Source: an uncultured Nitrosomonadales bacterium (GTDB lineage Bacteria > Pseudomonadota > Gammaproteobacteria > Burkholderiales > Gallionellaceae). From it: a stretch of 34,922 nucleotides of DNA. The stretch is taken from NCBI GenBank assembly GCA_903915035.1, contig CAIWRI010000033.1:1-34922 (forward strand), given 5' to 3'. Position numbers and translations under genes: made by a program. Every line of letters starts with the position of its first letter. Within the stretch, counting starts at the first letter, position 1. Positions 1-9,472 of this stretch are shown piece after piece. The notes beneath the pieces are model-generated. The model did not search any database and had not been told where the DNA came from. It was given only the letters and a program-made list of their open reading frames with translations.

Positions 1-72
1 GGTCTGCGCTTTGCGATTCGCGAAGGTGGTCGTACTGTCGGCGCGGGTGTAGTTGCAAAAGTCATCGAGTAA
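1..72 (+). CDS. tuf: Elongation factor Tu, C-terminal end (partial)
   Basis: The first 23 codons of the window read in frame to a TAA stop and match the extreme C-terminus of EF-Tu, including the conserved FAIREGGRTVGAGVV segment of domain 3. EF-Tu carries aminoacyl-tRNA to the ribosome as a GTP complex. Only the tail is present because the gene starts outside the window. A tuf gene directly before rpsJ is the usual str-to-S10 junction in proteobacteria, so this is probably the last gene of the str operon. Whether it is tufA or tufB cannot be told here. Confidence 0.95.
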   Translation, partial: GLRFAIREGGRTVGAGVVAKVIE

Positions 73-100
73 ATAGTATGCGAAGGGTCAAGGGAGGAGA

Positions 101-131
101 GGAAAGGGTTTAACCCTTCTCCCTTTTCTCT
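101..131 (+). terminator. Possible terminator after tuf
   Basis: A hairpin with arms AAGGGTT (104-110) and AACCCTT (112-118) is followed by a pyrimidine-rich run (119-142) containing a TTTT stretch. The surrounding purine-rich sequence (91-108) could extend the pairing with the pyrimidine run. The U-tract is interrupted by C residues and the loop is very short as drawn, so termination may be partial and some tuf transcription may read into the S10 block. Confidence 0.4.
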
Positions 132-152
132 TCTCTCTTCTCGTATTATTGC

Positions 153-181
153 TTGCATATAGTATTCAGTGCGAATATAAT
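153..181 (+). promoter_or_regulatory. Promoter of the S10 operon
   Basis: A sigma-70-type promoter: -35 TTGCAT (153-158), a 17-base spacer, and a perfect -10 TATAAT (176-181). The start point would fall near 188, leaving an rpsJ leader of about 70 bases. It is the only strong promoter-like sequence in the tuf-rpsJ gap. Confidence 0.75.
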
Positions 182-188
182 GCGCCCC

Positions 189-240
189 CTCACTTGAGTG
201 ATTTCAAGTGAGTTTGTTCTTTAATTAGCGGCATTGCCGC
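189..240 (+). promoter_or_regulatory. rpsJ leader with two hairpins
   Basis: The predicted leader holds a perfect 9-bp stem, CTCACTTGA (189-197) and TCAAGTGAG (204-212), with a 6-base loop and a T-rich stretch after it (213-222). A second 5-bp GC hairpin, GCGGC (228-232) with GCCGC (236-240), lies just ahead of the rpsJ ribosome-binding region. In E. coli the S10 leader mediates L4 autogenous control. This leader is much shorter and does not obviously match that structure, so a regulatory role is inferred. Confidence 0.45.
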
Positions 241-258
241 AGCAAGTCAGAGAAAATT

Positions 259-570
259 ATGCAAAGTCAAAAAATTCGCATTCGCCTGAAAGCATTCGAT
301 TATCGTTTAATCGATCAATCAGCTGCACGTATTGTTGAAACAGCCAAGCGCACTGGCGCGGTGGTTAATGGTCCTGTGCCCTTGCCAACTAAAATTGAGC
401 GTTTCGACGTTTTGCGTTCACCTCACGTAAATAAGACTTCGCGTGATCAATTCGAAATCCGTACTCATTTACGTTTAATGGATATCGTTGATCCAACTGA
501 TAAGACAGTTGATGCATTGATGAAGCTGGATTTGCCAGCTGGCGTAGATGTGGAAATCAAGTTGCAGTAA
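259..570 (+). CDS. rpsJ: 30S ribosomal protein S10
   Basis: This 103-aa protein has the length and sequence of bacterial S10 (NusE): the N-terminal [11 protein letters not shown] strand, the [10 protein letters not shown] helix and the loop segment [15 protein letters not shown]10 is a 30S head protein and, as NusE, also takes part in antitermination complexes with NusB. It is the first gene of the S10 block, about 70 bases downstream of the predicted promoter start. An 88-base gap separates it from rplC, the widest gap within the block. Confidence 0.98.
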   Translation: MQSQKIRIRLKAFDYRLIDQSAARIVETAKRTGAVVNGPVPLPTKIERFDVLRSPHVNKTSRDQFEIRTHLRLMDIVDPTDKTVDALMKLDLPAGVDVEIKLQ

Positions 571-658
571 AAAAGAGTTGTAGGGGCGTAATTTATTGCG
601 CCCGTACGCATAATCGGCCGACCAATTGTAGTTGGCCCCTTAACAAGAGGAAATAAAA

Positions 659-1297
659 ATGAGCTTAGGACTTGTCGGTCGCAAGATTGGCATGACCCGC
701 GTATTTACTGAAGACGGATCATCGTTGCCGGTAACTGTGCTGGAAGTGTCTAATAATCGTGTTACTCAGGTTAAATCCGTTGCTATCGATGGTTATACCG
801 CTGTGCAATTGGCACATGGTGTTCGTCGCGCAACCCGCGTCAGCAAAGCTGCCGCAGGACACTACGCTAAAGCGGGTGTGGAAGCCGGAAGTGCACTGAA
901 GGAATTTATCGTATCACCTGATCATGGTCTTGAAGCCGGTGCTGTAGTCAGTGTCGAAATTTTTCAGGTCGGTCAACTCGTTGATGTAACTGGTACGACT
1001 AAGGGTAAAGGCTATGCCGGTACCATCAAGCGTCACCACTTTAAATCAGGCCGAGCATCTCACGGTAACTCAAAGTCACATAACGTACCGGGTTCTATCG
1101 GTATGGCGCAAGATCCTGGTCGTGTATTTCCAGGTAAGCGCATGACGGGGCATCTGGGTGATGAACAGCGCACAGTACAAAATTTACAAATCGTTCGTGT
1201 CGACGTGGCTCGTCAATTGTTGCTGGTTAAAGGCGCCGTTCCCGGTTGCACAAACAGCAAAATTATCGTGCGTCCGGCAGTCAAGGCAGGTGCCTAA
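659..1297 (+). CDS. rplC: 50S ribosomal protein L3
   Basis: L3 of 212 aa, opening with the typical [13 protein letters not shown] segment. The central extension, about residues 130-160, includes [19 protein letters not shown], the loop that reaches toward the peptidyl transferase centre. Gln151 lies where the PrmB methylase modifies L3 in E. coli. L3 is an early 50S assembly protein that binds 23S rRNA domain VI. A purine-rich AAGAGGAAA ribosome site precedes the ATG. Its TAA overlaps the rplD ATG by one base. Confidence 0.98.
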   Translation: MSLGLVGRKIGMTRVFTEDGSSLPVTVLEVSNNRVTQVKSVAIDGYTAVQLAHGVRRATRVSKAAAGHYAKAGVEAGSALKEFIVSPDHGLEAGAVVSVEIFQVGQLVDVTGTTKGKGYAGTIKRHHFKSGRASHGNSKSHNVPGSIGMAQDPGRVFPGKRMTGHLGDEQRTVQNLQIVRVDVARQLLLVKGAVPGCTNSKIIVRPAVKAGA

Positions 1298-1920
1298 TGG
1301 AACTTAAAGTCATTAATGATCAAGGTGCTTCATCCGCAAATCTGAATGCTTCTAATGAAGTGTTTGGCCGTGGTTATAACGAAGATCTGGTACATCAACT
1401 GGTAACAGCTTATCAGGCCAATGCACGTTCCGGAAACAGCAAGCAGAAAAGCCGTTGCGAAATTGCTAAAAGTACTCGTAAGCCATTTGCGCAAAAAGGG
1501 ACTGGTCGTGCTCGTGCAGGTATGGCTTCCAGTCCGTTGTGGCGTGGTGGTGGTAAGATTTTCCCGAACACCGGCGAAGAAAACTACAGTCAAAAAGTTA
1601 ACCGCAAGATGTATCGCGCAGGTTTTGCAGCGATTCTGTCTAAGCTGGTGGCTGAGAATCGTCTGACAGTTATCGAAGATATTACCGTTGATGCACCTAA
1701 AACCAAACTGTTAGCTGATAAAGTTAAGGGTTTTGGAATTGCCGGTCGTATTCTGGTTATCACCGACACTATGGATGAAAATCTGTACTTGTCATCACGT
1801 AATCTGCCTAACGTGCTGGTTCTGGAAGCTCATCAAGCTGATCCTGTCAGTCTGGTTCGTTTTCCAAATATCGTAGTGACGCGTGCAGCGGTAGCTAAAT
1901 TTGAGGAGATGTTCGCATGA
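1297..1920 (+). CDS. rplD: 50S ribosomal protein L4
   Basis: L4 of 207 aa. I place the start at ATG 1297, which overlaps the last base of the rplC stop; the reading frame extends further upstream inside rplC, but that adds residues foreign to the family. The extended loop ([22 protein letters not shown], split here as residues about 47-70) lines the nascent peptide tunnel, followed by the conserved [10 protein letters not shown] segment. In E. coli L4 represses its own operon in transcription and translation. It overlaps rplW by four bases (ATGA). Confidence 0.97.
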   Translation: MELKVINDQGASSANLNASNEVFGRGYNEDLVHQLVTAYQANARSGNSKQKSRCEIAKSTRKPFAQKGTGRARAGMASSPLWRGGGKIFPNTGEENYSQKVNRKMYRAGFAAILSKLVAENRLTVIEDITVDAPKTKLLADKVKGFGIAGRILVITDTMDENLYLSSRNLPNVLVLEAHQADPVSLVRFPNIVVTRAAVAKFEEMFA

Positions 1921-2234
1921 GTGCACAACCATTTAGTCAAGAGCGTTTGATGAAGGTTTTGGTCGCGCCGCTGATCTCTGAAAAAGCAACTTATGTCGCT
2001 GACAAGTTTGAACAGGTCGCTTTTAAGGTTACTACGGATGCAACAAAGCCGGAAATTAAGGCTGCAGTTGAGCTCATGTTTAATGTTATTGTTGAGAGTG
2101 TTCAGATTGCAAACGTCAAGGGCAAAGTTAAACGCTCAGGTCGTTTTGTCGGGCGTCGCAATAACTGGAAGAAAGCTTACGTTTGTCTTGCTTCCGGTCA
2201 AGAAATTAACTTCGCTGTAAGCGAGCAAGGATAA
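1917..2234 (+). CDS. rplW: 50S ribosomal protein L23
   Basis: L23 of 105 aa with the family signature [13 protein letters not shown] near the N-terminus and the KPEIKAAVE helix. L23 sits at the tunnel exit and docks trigger factor and SRP. The start ATG lies in an ATGA overlap with rplD, which implies translational coupling. The first ten or so residues are longer than in E. coli L23, so Met12 is a possible alternative start, though the overlap favours the upstream one. Confidence 0.96.
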   Translation: MSAQPFSQERLMKVLVAPLISEKATYVADKFEQVAFKVTTDATKPEIKAAVELMFNVIVESVQIANVKGKVKRSGRFVGRRNNWKKAYVCLASGQEINFAVSEQG

Positions 2235-2239
2235 TTATC

Positions 2240-3067
2240 ATGGCATTGATTAAACTAAAACCTACTACACCGGGCCAGCGCGCAGTTTTGCGCGTAGTAA
2301 ACAAAGAACTGCATAAGGGTAAGCCTGTTGCAGCTTTGCTGGAAAAGCAAACAAAGACTGCCGGCCGTAATAATAACGGTCATATCACTACCCGTCATAT
2401 GGGCGGTGGTCATAAGCAGCATTACCGTCTGATTGATTTCAAGCGCAGTAAGGACGGAATTCCTTGTGTAGTTGAGCGTCTTGAGTACGATCCTAATCGT
2501 AGTGCTAATATTGCACTGCTGTTATATGTCGATGGTGAACGTCGCTATATTATTGCTCCTAAAGGTATTTCAGCAGGTGCGGCTTTAGTCAGCGGATCTG
2601 AAGCGCCAATTCGTGTTGGTAATGCAATGCCATTGCGTAATATTCCTGTCGGTTCAACTATACATTGCATCGAAATGTTGCCAGGCAAGGGTGCGCAATT
2701 GGCGCGTTCTGCAGGTACTTCCGTGCAGTTGCTGGCGCGTGACGGTAGTTATGCTCAATTGCGTTTGCGCTCAGGCGAAATCCGCAAAGTGCATATCGAC
2801 TGTAAAGCGACCTTGGGCGAAGTGGGTAACTCCGAGCATAGCCTGCGCTCTATCGGTAAAGCGGGTGCGATGCGCTGGCGTGGTGTTCGTCCTACCGTTC
2901 GCGGTGTGGTCATGAACCCGGTAGATCACCCGCACGGTGGTGGTGAAGGTAAGACTGCAGCAGGTCGTCATCCGGTTAGCCCATGGGGTGTTCCGGCTAA
3001 GGGCTTCCGCACTCGTCGAAACAAGCGCACAAACGGTATGATCGTGCGTCGTCGTTTTAAGGCTTAA
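2240..3067 (+). CDS. rplB: 50S ribosomal protein L2
   Basis: L2 of 275 aa, full length for the family. It has the N-terminal [11 protein letters not shown] region, the OB-fold and SH3-like RNA-binding domains, and near residue 225-235 the conserved [12 protein letters not shown] motif containing the histidine linked to peptidyl transferase assembly. L2 binds 23S rRNA domain IV and bridges the subunits. The gene follows rplW after 5 bases and precedes rpsS by 13. Confidence 0.98.
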   Translation: MALIKLKPTTPGQRAVLRVVNKELHKGKPVAALLEKQTKTAGRNNNGHITTRHMGGGHKQHYRLIDFKRSKDGIPCVVERLEYDPNRSANIALLLYVDGERRYIIAPKGISAGAALVSGSEAPIRVGNAMPLRNIPVGSTIHCIEMLPGKGAQLARSAGTSVQLLARDGSYAQLRLRSGEIRKVHIDCKATLGEVGNSEHSLRSIGKAGAMRWRGVRPTVRGVVMNPVDHPHGGGEGKTAAGRHPVSPWGVPAKGFRTRRNKRTNGMIVRRRFKA

Positions 3068-3080
3068 GGGGTAATTAAAC

Positions 3081-3359
3081 ATGGCACGTTCCATTAAAAA
3101 AGGTCCATTCGTTGATGCACATCTGCTCAAAAAAATTGAGACAGTACGCGCAACAAATGATAAGCGCCCGGTAAAAACCTGGTCTCGCCGTTCTACGGTG
3201 TTGCCTGAGTTCGTCGGTTTGACGATTGCAGTGCATAACGGTAAGCAACATATTCCCGTTTTTGTATCTGAAAATATGGTTGGTCACAAGTTAGGTGAAT
3301 TTTCTCTGACTCGTACTTTCAAGGGCCATGCTGCTGATAAAAAAGCAGTCAAGAGATAA
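3081..3359 (+). CDS. rpsS: 30S ribosomal protein S19
   Basis: S19 of 92 aa with the typical opening [18 protein letters not shown] and the signature [16 protein letters not shown] segment (here [26 protein letters not shown], about residues 49-74). It binds 16S rRNA in the 30S head together with S13. The gene is preceded by an AAGGGG ribosome site and its stop overlaps the Shine-Dalgarno of rplV. Confidence 0.98.
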   Translation: MARSIKKGPFVDAHLLKKIETVRATNDKRPVKTWSRRSTVLPEFVGLTIAVHNGKQHIPVFVSENMVGHKLGEFSLTRTFKGHAADKKAVKR

Positions 3360-3366
3360 GGGGGGT

Positions 3367-3702
3367 ATGATGACTTTAACTACTGCAGTTGCAAAAAATA
3401 TCCACCTCTCCGCACAAAAGGGTCGCTTGGTTGCGGATCAGATTCGCGGTTTGCCAGTTGCTCAAGCACTCAATATTTTGAATTTCAGCCCAAAAAAAGG
3501 TGCTGGAATTATCAAGAAAGCACTTGATTCTGCAATCGCTAACGCCGAGCACAATGACGGTGCTGATATTGACGAACTTAAAGTCAAGGTAATCTTTATT
3601 GATAAAGCTTCTTCGCTCAAGCGCTTCATGGCTCGTGCGAAGGGTCGCGGCAATAAGATCGAAAAACAGACTTGTCATATCACTGTTAGCGTCGGAAGCT
3701 GA
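3367..3702 (+). CDS. rplV: 50S ribosomal protein L22
   Basis: L22 of 110-111 aa. Two adjacent ATG codons (3367 and 3370) follow an AAGGGGGG ribosome site that overlaps the rpsS stop; either fits, and I list the first. The protein shows the [20 protein letters not shown] segment and the C-terminal [17 protein letters not shown] hairpin that lines the exit tunnel, a known place for macrolide-resistance mutations. The reading frame stays open upstream inside rpsS, but those residues are not part of L22. Confidence 0.95.
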   Translation: MMTLTTAVAKNIHLSAQKGRLVADQIRGLPVAQALNILNFSPKKGAGIIKKALDSAIANAEHNDGADIDELKVKVIFIDKASSLKRFMARAKGRGNKIEKQTCHITVSVGS

Positions 3703-3711
3703 GGATAAATT

Positions 3712-4416
3712 ATGGGACAGAAAATTCACCCAACCGGTTTCCGGTTAAGTGTTCGCAAGAACTGGGATTCTAAATGGTATGCAAATAGTGCAAACTTTGC
3801 TGATATGTTGCTTAAAGACATTGAAGTGCGTGCTTACCTGAAAAAGAAATTGGCCTCAGCGATGGTTTCTAAAATCGTTATTGAGCGTCCTGCTAAAAGT
3901 GCAAAAGTGACCATTTACACAGCACGCCCGGGTATGGTTATCGGGAAAAAAGGCGAGGATATTGAAATCTTGCGTGCTGAGCTTCGCCGTCGTATGGGGT
4001 TGCAATCAGTAGATTTGGCGATTGAAGAAGTCCGCAAGCCTGAAATTGATGCGCAATTGATTGCAGACAATATCACGGCACAGCTCGAAAAGCGGATCAT
4101 GTTCCGTCGTGCGATGAAACGTTCAATGCAAAACGCAATGCGTCTGGGTGCCCTGGGTATCAAGATCATGAGCGGCGGTCGGTTGAATGGTATTGAAATC
4201 GCCCGTACCGAGTGGTATCGCGAAGGCCGTGTGCCATTGCATACACTGCGTGCAGATATCGACTATGGTACCTCAGAAGCCAAAACGACTTACGGCATCA
4301 TTGGTGTCAAGGTTTGGGTTTACAAGGGTGATATCGGTCAGGAAGTTGTAGTTCCTGCTGCAGAACCTGAAAAACGAGCAAAAAAGCCAGGAGCTAAGCA
4401 TGTTACAGCCAGCTAG
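3712..4416 (+). CDS. rpsC: 30S ribosomal protein S3
   Basis: S3 of 234 aa: N-terminal [14 protein letters not shown], a KH type 2 RNA-binding domain with the GxxG loop in [10 protein letters not shown] (about residues 76-85), then the C-terminal domain with the [23 protein letters not shown] signature. It lies at the mRNA entry channel and takes part in helicase activity. Its 3' end overlaps the start of rplP by 17 bases, indicating coupled translation. Confidence 0.98.
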   Translation: MGQKIHPTGFRLSVRKNWDSKWYANSANFADMLLKDIEVRAYLKKKLASAMVSKIVIERPAKSAKVTIYTARPGMVIGKKGEDIEILRAELRRRMGLQSVDLAIEEVRKPEIDAQLIADNITAQLEKRIMFRRAMKRSMQNAMRLGALGIKIMSGGRLNGIEIARTEWYREGRVPLHTLRADIDYGTSEAKTTYGIIGVKVWVYKGDIGQEVVVPAAEPEKRAKKPGAKHVTAS

Positions 4417-4816
4417 AAGAAAATACCGTAAAGAACAAAAGGGCCGTAATACCGGAATTGCTACACGTGGCAATAAGGTTAGTTTCGGTGAGTTCGGACT
4501 AAAGTCAGTTGCACGTGGTCGTTTGACTGCGCGTCAGATTGAAGCTGCACGTCGCGCGATGACGCGTCACATCAAGCGTGGTGGGCGTATCTGGATTCGT
4601 GTATTCCCGGATAAGCCAATTTCCAAAAAACCTGCTGAAGTTCGTATGGGTAATGGTAAGGGGAATCCTGAGTACTACGTCGCCGAGATTCAACCAGGCA
4701 AAATGTTGTACGAAATGGATGGGGTTGATGAAACATTGGCCCGCGAAGCATTTAAACTGGCATCTGCAAAGCTGCCCCTTGCGACGATGTTTGTCGTAAG
4801 ACAAGTAGGTGAATAA
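4400..4816 (+). CDS. rplP: 50S ribosomal protein L16
   Basis: L16 of 138 aa with the typical start [17 protein letters not shown] and the [25 protein letters not shown] core (about residues 55-80), which contacts the A-site tRNA elbow region. The start codon is inside the last codons of rpsC (17-base overlap, different frame), the arrangement seen in other proteobacteria. The stop is followed after 2 bases by rpmC. Confidence 0.98.
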   Translation: MLQPARRKYRKEQKGRNTGIATRGNKVSFGEFGLKSVARGRLTARQIEAARRAMTRHIKRGGRIWIRVFPDKPISKKPAEVRMGNGKGNPEYYVAEIQPGKMLYEMDGVDETLAREAFKLASAKLPLATMFVVRQVGE

Positions 4817-4818
4817 TC

Positions 4819-5013
4819 ATGAAAGCAAGTGAACTTAAACTCAAGGCGAAGTCAGAATTGCAACAGGATCTGCTCTCTTTGACTCGTGCTCAATTCGGCT
4901 TGCGTATGCAAGTCGCCACGCAACAAATGACGAAGACCAGTGAAGTTCGCAATATTCGTCGTGACATTGCGCGTATCAAAACCGTTATGACGCAGAAGGA
5001 TGTGCAATCATGA
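4819..5013 (+). CDS. rpmC: 50S ribosomal protein L29
   Basis: L29 of 64 aa: two helices forming an antiparallel hairpin, with the conserved [11 protein letters not shown] and [15 protein letters not shown] segments. It sits near the tunnel exit next to L23. The ATG follows rplP by 2 bases and its stop overlaps the rpsQ start by four bases (ATGA). Confidence 0.97.
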   Translation: MKASELKLKAKSELQQDLLSLTRAQFGLRMQVATQQMTKTSEVRNIRRDIARIKTVMTQKDVQS

Positions 5014-5255
5014 GCGAGACTACCGTTAAGCGTACCCTGACAGGTACTGTAACAAGTGACAAAATGGACAAAACGGTAACCGTTTTGGTCGAACGCAAAG
5101 TTAAACACCCGTTGCTGGGTAAGATTATTCGCGTTTCCAAAAAGTATCATGCTCACGATGAAAATAATGAGTGCAATACCGGCGATGTTGTAACGATTGA
5201 AGAGTGTCGTCCTCTTTCAAAAACCAAAGCGTGGCGTGTTGCCAAGGCAGCTTAG
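5010..5255 (+). CDS. rpsQ: 30S ribosomal protein S17
   Basis: S17 of 81 aa, an OB-fold primary binder of the 16S rRNA 5' domain. It shows the [23 protein letters not shown] core and ends with the [12 protein letters not shown] signature. It is the last gene of the S10 block. A 149-base gap with a new promoter separates it from rplN. Confidence 0.97.
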   Translation: MSETTVKRTLTGTVTSDKMDKTVTVLVERKVKHPLLGKIIRVSKKYHAHDENNECNTGDVVTIEECRPLSKTKAWRVAKAA

Positions 5256-5283
5256 GTTTTTGCATTTAAATCGAAAATTCAGC

Positions 5284-5311
5284 TTGCAAATTATTTTAAT
5301 TTGCATATAAT
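5284..5311 (+). promoter_or_regulatory. Promoter of the spc block
   Basis: A -35 TTGCAA (5284-5289), a 16-base spacer and a perfect -10 TATAAT (5306-5311) lie between rpsQ and rplN. The layout resembles the rpsJ promoter, with a TTGCA-type -35 and the same -10. It matches the known boundary between the S10 and spc operons in E. coli. Confidence 0.7.
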
Positions 5312-5328
5312 ACGCGGCTTCGTTACAT

Positions 5329-5384
5329 CGCCGCTTGCGGCGTCCTTAACCCGAACGGGTTCCAAAACTGGCCGCTGCAAGCGG
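5329..5384 (+). promoter_or_regulatory. Three-hairpin leader before rplN
   Basis: Three GC-rich hairpins follow each other in the leader: CGCCGC/GCGGCG (5329-5342), AACCC/GGGTT (5348-5361) and CCGCT/AGCGG (5372-5384). They sit between the predicted start of transcription and the rplN ribosome site. None has a U-tract, so they are not terminators. They may stabilise the RNA or bind a protein; no known leader family is recognised. Confidence 0.5.
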
Positions 5385-5404
5385 AAAAAGTTGGAGATTA
5401 AATA

Positions 5405-5773
5405 ATGATACAAATGCAGTCTGTTTTAGATGTGGCTGACAATACCGGTGCACGTAAAGTTATGTGCATCAAGGTGTTGGGTGGTTCAAAGCGTCGTTAT
5501 GCTTCCGTTGGTGATGTTATCAAGGTAAGTATTCGTGATGCAGCTCCGCGCGGTCGTGTAAAGAAAGGTGAAGTCTATAATGCTGTCGTTGTTCGTACAG
5601 CTTATGGCGTTCGTCGTTCAGATGGTTCTCTGGTTAAGTTCGATGGTAATGCAGCAGTTTTGTTGAATGCCAAGCTTGAGCCTATCGGAACACGTATCTT
5701 CGGGCCGGTAACGCGTGAATTGCGTACTGAAAAGTTTATGAAGATCGTTTCGCTTGCGCCTGAAGTGCTTTAG
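5405..5773 (+). CDS. rplN: 50S ribosomal protein L14
   Basis: L14 of 122 aa, exactly the usual length, starting [17 protein letters not shown] and carrying the conserved [20 protein letters not shown] stretch in the middle. It binds 23S rRNA and forms an inter-subunit bridge; it is also the docking site of the silencing factor RsfS. It opens the spc block behind its own promoter and leader, with a TTGGAG ribosome site. Confidence 0.98.
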   Translation: MIQMQSVLDVADNTGARKVMCIKVLGGSKRRYASVGDVIKVSIRDAAPRGRVKKGEVYNAVVVRTAYGVRRSDGSLVKFDGNAAVLLNAKLEPIGTRIFGPVTRELRTEKFMKIVSLAPEVL

Positions 5774-5800
5774 CGTTAACAGGTAGATTCGAGGAAAAAC

Positions 5801-6115
5801 ATGCGTAAGATTAAAAAGAACGATGACGTTATTGTGATCGCCGGCAAAGATAAGGGAAATCGTGGAAACGTGTTAAGCGTTATGGGCGATTATCTTTTGG
5901 TTGGTGGTATCAATAAAATCAAAAAACATCAAAAGCCTAATCCTGTAAAGGGTGAGTCTGGCGGTATTATCGAAAAAGAATCGAAAATTCATATTTCTAA
6001 CGTGGCTGTTTACAATGCTGCTGCAGAAAAGGGTGATCGAGTCGGTATTAAAACGCTGGAAGATGGACGCAAAGTACGTGTGTTCAAGTCCAACGGCGAA
6101 GTTGTTGACGCTTAA
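5801..6115 (+). CDS. rplX: 50S ribosomal protein L24
   Basis: L24 of 104 aa with an N-terminal KOW motif, seen in [17 protein letters not shown] (about residues 8-24), then [15 protein letters not shown]24 starts assembly of the 50S subunit by binding the 23S 5' domain. In E. coli the S8 repressor site of the spc operon lies near the rplX-rplE junction; here the junction is only 12 bases and I could not recognise the site. Confidence 0.97.
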   Translation: MRKIKKNDDVIVIAGKDKGNRGNVLSVMGDYLLVGGINKIKKHQKPNPVKGESGGIIEKESKIHISNVAVYNAAAEKGDRVGIKTLEDGRKVRVFKSNGEVVDA

Positions 6116-6127
6116 GGGGTATAAGGC

Positions 6128-6667
6128 ATGGCTCGTTTGTATGAGATTTACAAAGATAAAATCACTGCAGATCTTATAGCGCAATTTGGTTATAAGTCTG
6201 TGATGGAAGTACCGCGTATTGAAAAAATCACCCTGAACATGGGTGTTGGTGAAGCGGTTGCTGATAAGAAGGTTATGGATTTTGCTGTTGGTGATATGCA
6301 GAAAATTGCAGGTCAAAAGCCAATTGTGACGATGTCCAAAAAGTCTATCGCTGGTTTCAAGATTCGTGAAGGTTATCCGGTTGGTTGTAAGGTCACGTTG
6401 CGTAAAGATCGCATGTATGACTTTCTTGACCGTCTGATTTCAATCGCGATTCCGCGTATTCGCGATTTCCGTGGAATTTCAGGCAAGTCGTTTGATGGTC
6501 GTGGTAACTACAACATGGGTATCAAGGAACAGATCATATTCCCTGAAATTGAATATGAAAAAGTTGATGCCTTGCGTGGTATGAATATCACGATTACGAC
6601 TTCCGCGAAGACTGATGATGAAGCACGCGCTTTGTTGTTGGCTTTCAAACTCCCATTAAAGAAATGA
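6128..6667 (+). CDS. rplE: 50S ribosomal protein L5
   Basis: L5 of 179 aa, full length, starting [12 protein letters not shown] and holding the [17 protein letters not shown] and [19 protein letters not shown] segments. It binds 5S rRNA with L18 and contacts the P-site tRNA in the central protuberance. It sits between rplX and rpsN with spacings of about ten bases and a GGGG ribosome site. Confidence 0.98.
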   Translation: MARLYEIYKDKITADLIAQFGYKSVMEVPRIEKITLNMGVGEAVADKKVMDFAVGDMQKIAGQKPIVTMSKKSIAGFKIREGYPVGCKVTLRKDRMYDFLDRLISIAIPRIRDFRGISGKSFDGRGNYNMGIKEQIIFPEIEYEKVDALRGMNITITTSAKTDDEARALLLAFKLPLKK

Positions 6668-6677
6668 GGGATTACTA

Positions 6678-6983
6678 ATGGCTAAGATGTCATTGATTAA
6701 CCGCGATCTTAAGCGCCGTCAAATTGTTGAGAAATTCGCAGTAAAACGTGCTGAATTGAAAGCTGCAATTACTAACCTGAGCTTGTCCGATGAAGATCGT
6801 GCTGCTGCTCGTTTAAAATTGCAAGCTCTGCCCAGGGATTCCAGTCCGGTACGTTTGCGCAATCGCTGCGCTTTGACAGGACGCCCTCGCGGAACATTCA
6901 GGAAATTTGGTTTGGGTCGCATCAAGGTACGTGAATTTGCGATGCGTGGTGAGATTCCAGGGATCACTAAGGCTAGCTGGTAG
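6678..6983 (+). CDS. rpsN: 30S ribosomal protein S14 (zinc-free form)
   Basis: S14 of 101 aa, the long form. The region [21 protein letters not shown] (read in two parts, about residues 61-81) lacks the paired CxxC motifs of the short zinc-binding form. It belongs to the 30S head. It is the only S14 copy in the window. Confidence 0.97.
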   Translation: MAKMSLINRDLKRRQIVEKFAVKRAELKAAITNLSLSDEDRAAARLKLQALPRDSSPVRLRNRCALTGRPRGTFRKFGLGRIKVREFAMRGEIPGITKASW

Positions 6984-6994
6984 GAGTAATAAAT

Positions 6995-7393
6995 ATGAGC
7001 ATGAATGATCCGATTTCCGATATGTTGACGCGCATTCGTAATGCGCAGATGGCTGAAAAAGCCAGCGTATCTATGCCATCTTCAAAAATGAAGGTTGCAA
7101 TTGCTGAAGTTCTTAAAGAAGAAGGCTATGTTGATGGCTTTAAAATCGAACAAGGTGAGCCTGGTAAGGCGACACTTGAAATCGGTCTGAAGTACTATAG
7201 CGGACGCCCAGTTATTGAAAAAATTCAGCGCATCAGTCGTCCCGGATTGCGTATTTACAAGGGTAACACCGATATTCCTAAGGTTATGAATGGCCTGGGT
7301 ATCGCGATTGTTTCTACTTCGAAGGGTTTGATGACTGACCGTAAAGCACGCGCCAATGGTATTGGTGGCGAAGTGTTGTGCGTCGTCGCGTAG
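6995..7393 (+). CDS. rpsH: 30S ribosomal protein S8
   Basis: S8 of 132 aa. The start [18 protein letters not shown] fits the MSM-type start of other proteobacteria, so I keep the first ATG and not Met3. The C-terminal [22 protein letters not shown] signature is intact. S8 binds the 16S central domain and in E. coli represses the spc operon by binding its mRNA. Confidence 0.97.
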   Translation: MSMNDPISDMLTRIRNAQMAEKASVSMPSSKMKVAIAEVLKEEGYVDGFKIEQGEPGKATLEIGLKYYSGRPVIEKIQRISRPGLRIYKGNTDIPKVMNGLGIAIVSTSKGLMTDRKARANGIGGEVLCVVA

Positions 7394-7403
7394 TGAGGTA
7401 AAT

Positions 7404-7937
7404 ATGTCTAGAGTAGCCAAGAATCCTGTCGTAGTGCCTAGTGACGTAATCGTTGCTATGGTTGCGAATGAAATATCGATTAAAGGCCCGTTGGGAGAAC
7501 TCAAACGTATCCTGACAGCTGATGTAAAAGTGGTTCACGAAGGCGATAGCTTGAAGTGTTCTGCAACCAGTAGCAGCAAGCAGTCTAATGCAATGTCCGG
7601 TACGATACGTGCATTGCTGGCTAACATGGTTCAAGGCGTAAGCAAAGGCTTTGAACGTAAATTGCTGCTCGTTGGTGTGGGTTACCGTGCGCAAGCTGTT
7701 GGCGAAACACTTAATTTGACCTTGGGATTTTCTCATCCGGTCTCTTATGTTATGCCGGAAGGTGTTGTTGTGACAACTCCGACACAAACTGAAGTGGTTT
7801 TGAAAGGTGCTGACAAACAGCGCGTAGGTCAGGTTGCCGCAGAAATTCGTGCTTACCGTTCACCTGAGCCATATAAGGGCAAGGGTGTTCGTTATAGTGA
7901 CGAAGTGGTAATCATGAAAGAAACCAAGAAGAAATAA
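7404..7937 (+). CDS. rplF: 50S ribosomal protein L6
   Basis: L6 of 177 aa. The ATG at 7404 follows a GAGG ribosome site and gives the normal start [15 protein letters not shown]; the frame is open upstream inside rpsH but those residues are not L6. The C-terminal domain carries [16 protein letters not shown], the family signature. L6 lies near the GTPase-associated centre and the sarcin-ricin loop. Confidence 0.97.
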   Translation: MSRVAKNPVVVPSDVIVAMVANEISIKGPLGELKRILTADVKVVHEGDSLKCSATSSSKQSNAMSGTIRALLANMVQGVSKGFERKLLLVGVGYRAQAVGETLNLTLGFSHPVSYVMPEGVVVTTPTQTEVVLKGADKQRVGQVAAEIRAYRSPEPYKGKGVRYSDEVVIMKETKKK

Positions 7938-7948
7938 TTGAGGCGGAT

Positions 7949-8305
7949 ATGTTGAATAAAAAAGCATCTCGTCAGCGCAGAGCACGCAAAACCCGTGCCC
8001 GCATTGCTGAACAAAGAACAGTACGTCTTGCAATCAACCGTACAAACTTGCATATCTACGCGCAGATCATTTCTGCCTGTGGTGGTAAAATTCTTGCAAG
8101 TGCATCCAGTCTTGAGGCTGAGGTGTCTAAGGATCTGGCAAGTGGTGGAAACATTGCAGCTGCGGCTCTCGTAGGCCAACGTATCGCTGAAAAGGCGAAG
8201 AGTGCAGGTATCACTCAAGTTGCCTTTGATCGTTCCGGTAATCGTTATCATGGTCGTGTTAAGGCGTTGGCAGAAGCTGCGCGTGAACATGGTCTGCAGT
8301 TCTAA
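7949..8305 (+). CDS. rplR: 50S ribosomal protein L18
   Basis: L18 of 118 aa, with a basic N-terminal tail ([15 protein letters not shown]) and the conserved C-terminal [24 protein letters not shown]. It binds 5S rRNA together with L5 and L25-type proteins. It follows rplF by 11 bases and precedes rpsE by 13. Confidence 0.97.
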   Translation: MLNKKASRQRRARKTRARIAEQRTVRLAINRTNLHIYAQIISACGGKILASASSLEAEVSKDLASGGNIAAAALVGQRIAEKAKSAGITQVAFDRSGNRYHGRVKALAEAAREHGLQF

Positions 8306-8318
8306 TTGGAGTTGAGCA

Positions 8319-8837
8319 ATGGCTAAGCCGCAAGGAAAAATGCAAAAAGAGGAACGCGATGATGGCATGATCGAAAAAATGATCGCCGTAAATCGTGTAA
8401 CCAAGGTTGTTAAGGGTGGTCGGATCATGGGCTTTGCTGCACTGGCTGTAGTCGGTGATGGTGATGGTCGTATTTCCATGGGCAAAGGTAAGTCCAAGGA
8501 AGTGCCTGTCGCTGTGCAAAAAGCGATGGAAGAATGCCGTCGCAATCTTTTCAAAGTGAATCTTAAAAACGGCACTTTGCATCATGCTGTTATTGGTACT
8601 CACGGTGCGGCTCGCGTTTTGATGCGCCCTGCAGTTGAAGGTACGGGCATTATTGCCGGTGGCGCAATGCGTGCGGTATTTGAAGCTGTTGGCGTTCGTG
8701 ATGTATCTGCGAAGAGTCTGGGTTCAAGTAATCCATACAACGTCGTTCGTGCAACATTAAATGGTCTTCGTGCTTTGAATGCGCCGTCAGAAATTGCGGC
8801 CAAACGCGGCAAGACTATCGACGAAATTCAGGGGTAA
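8319..8837 (+). CDS. rpsE: 30S ribosomal protein S5
   Basis: S5 of 172 aa: the double-stranded RNA-binding-like N-terminal domain with [19 protein letters not shown] (about residues 25-43) and the C-terminal domain with the [17 protein letters not shown] and [16 protein letters not shown] signatures. It lines the mRNA entry channel with S3 and S4 and affects decoding accuracy. Confidence 0.98.
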   Translation: MAKPQGKMQKEERDDGMIEKMIAVNRVTKVVKGGRIMGFAALAVVGDGDGRISMGKGKSKEVPVAVQKAMEECRRNLFKVNLKNGTLHHAVIGTHGAARVLMRPAVEGTGIIAGGAMRAVFEAVGVRDVSAKSLGSSNPYNVVRATLNGLRALNAPSEIAAKRGKTIDEIQG

Positions 8838-8840
8838 GAA

Positions 8841-9029
8841 ATGACAGTTGCTAAAACAATTAAAGTGACACAGATCAAAAGCATGATAGGCACCAAGGAA
8901 TCGCATCGCGCGACTCTGCGTGGCTTAGGTCTGCGTCGTATCAATCACACCGTCGAACTCGAAGATACACCCTGTGTTCGCGGTATGATTAACAAAGTTT
9001 TTTACCTGGTTAAATACGAGGCTCAATAA
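8841..9029 (+). CDS. rpmD: 50S ribosomal protein L30
   Basis: L30 of 62 aa with the typical [20 protein letters not shown] core and the [16 protein letters not shown] segment. It is a small surface protein of the 50S subunit. Its TAA shares its last base with the A of the rplO ATG, so translation of the two is likely coupled. Confidence 0.97.
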   Translation: MTVAKTIKVTQIKSMIGTKESHRATLRGLGLRRINHTVELEDTPCVRGMINKVFYLVKYEAQ

Positions 9030-9463
9030 TGCAACTTAATACTATTCAAGCAGCATTAGGCGCAAAGCACGCCAAGCGTCGTGTGGGTCGTGGTATCGGC
9101 TCCGGATTGGGCAAGACCTGCGGTCGTGGTCATAAGGGTCAGAAGTCTCGTGCAGGTGGCTTTCACAAGGTAGGTTTTGAAGGCGGTCAAATGCCTTTGC
9201 AACGCCGTTTGCCTAAACGCGGTTTTGTCTCGCTGACTCGTAACGACACGGTTGAAGTGCGCTTGTCTGATTTGCAAAGTTTACCAGTAGATCAAATTGA
9301 TCTGTTGGCCTTGAAGCAGGCAGGTATCGTTCGTGCCGGTGCTCTGGCAGCTAAAGTGTTCCTTTGTGGTGAAATCACTCGCGCAGTGAAATTACAGGGT
9401 TTGCTTATCACCAAAGGTGCTCTTGCAGCGATTGAAGCCGCTGGCGGCAGCGTTGAAGCTTAA
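9029..9463 (+). CDS. rplO: 50S ribosomal protein L15
   Basis: L15 of 144 aa with the Gly/Arg-rich N-terminal tail [22 protein letters not shown] (about residues 20-41, given in part) and the [17 protein letters not shown] signature. It is a late assembly protein contacting many 23S helices. It overlaps rpmD by one base and precedes secY by nine. Confidence 0.97.
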   Translation: MQLNTIQAALGAKHAKRRVGRGIGSGLGKTCGRGHKGQKSRAGGFHKVGFEGGQMPLQRRLPKRGFVSLTRNDTVEVRLSDLQSLPVDQIDLLALKQAGIVRAGALAAKVFLCGEITRAVKLQGLLITKGALAAIEAAGGSVEA

Positions 9464-9472
9464 GGCTGAATC

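Noticed and set aside
1246..1296. Longer L4 protein starting inside rplC
   Set aside because: The extra 17 residues are not part of L4 and ATG 1297 overlaps the rplC stop as expected for coupling.
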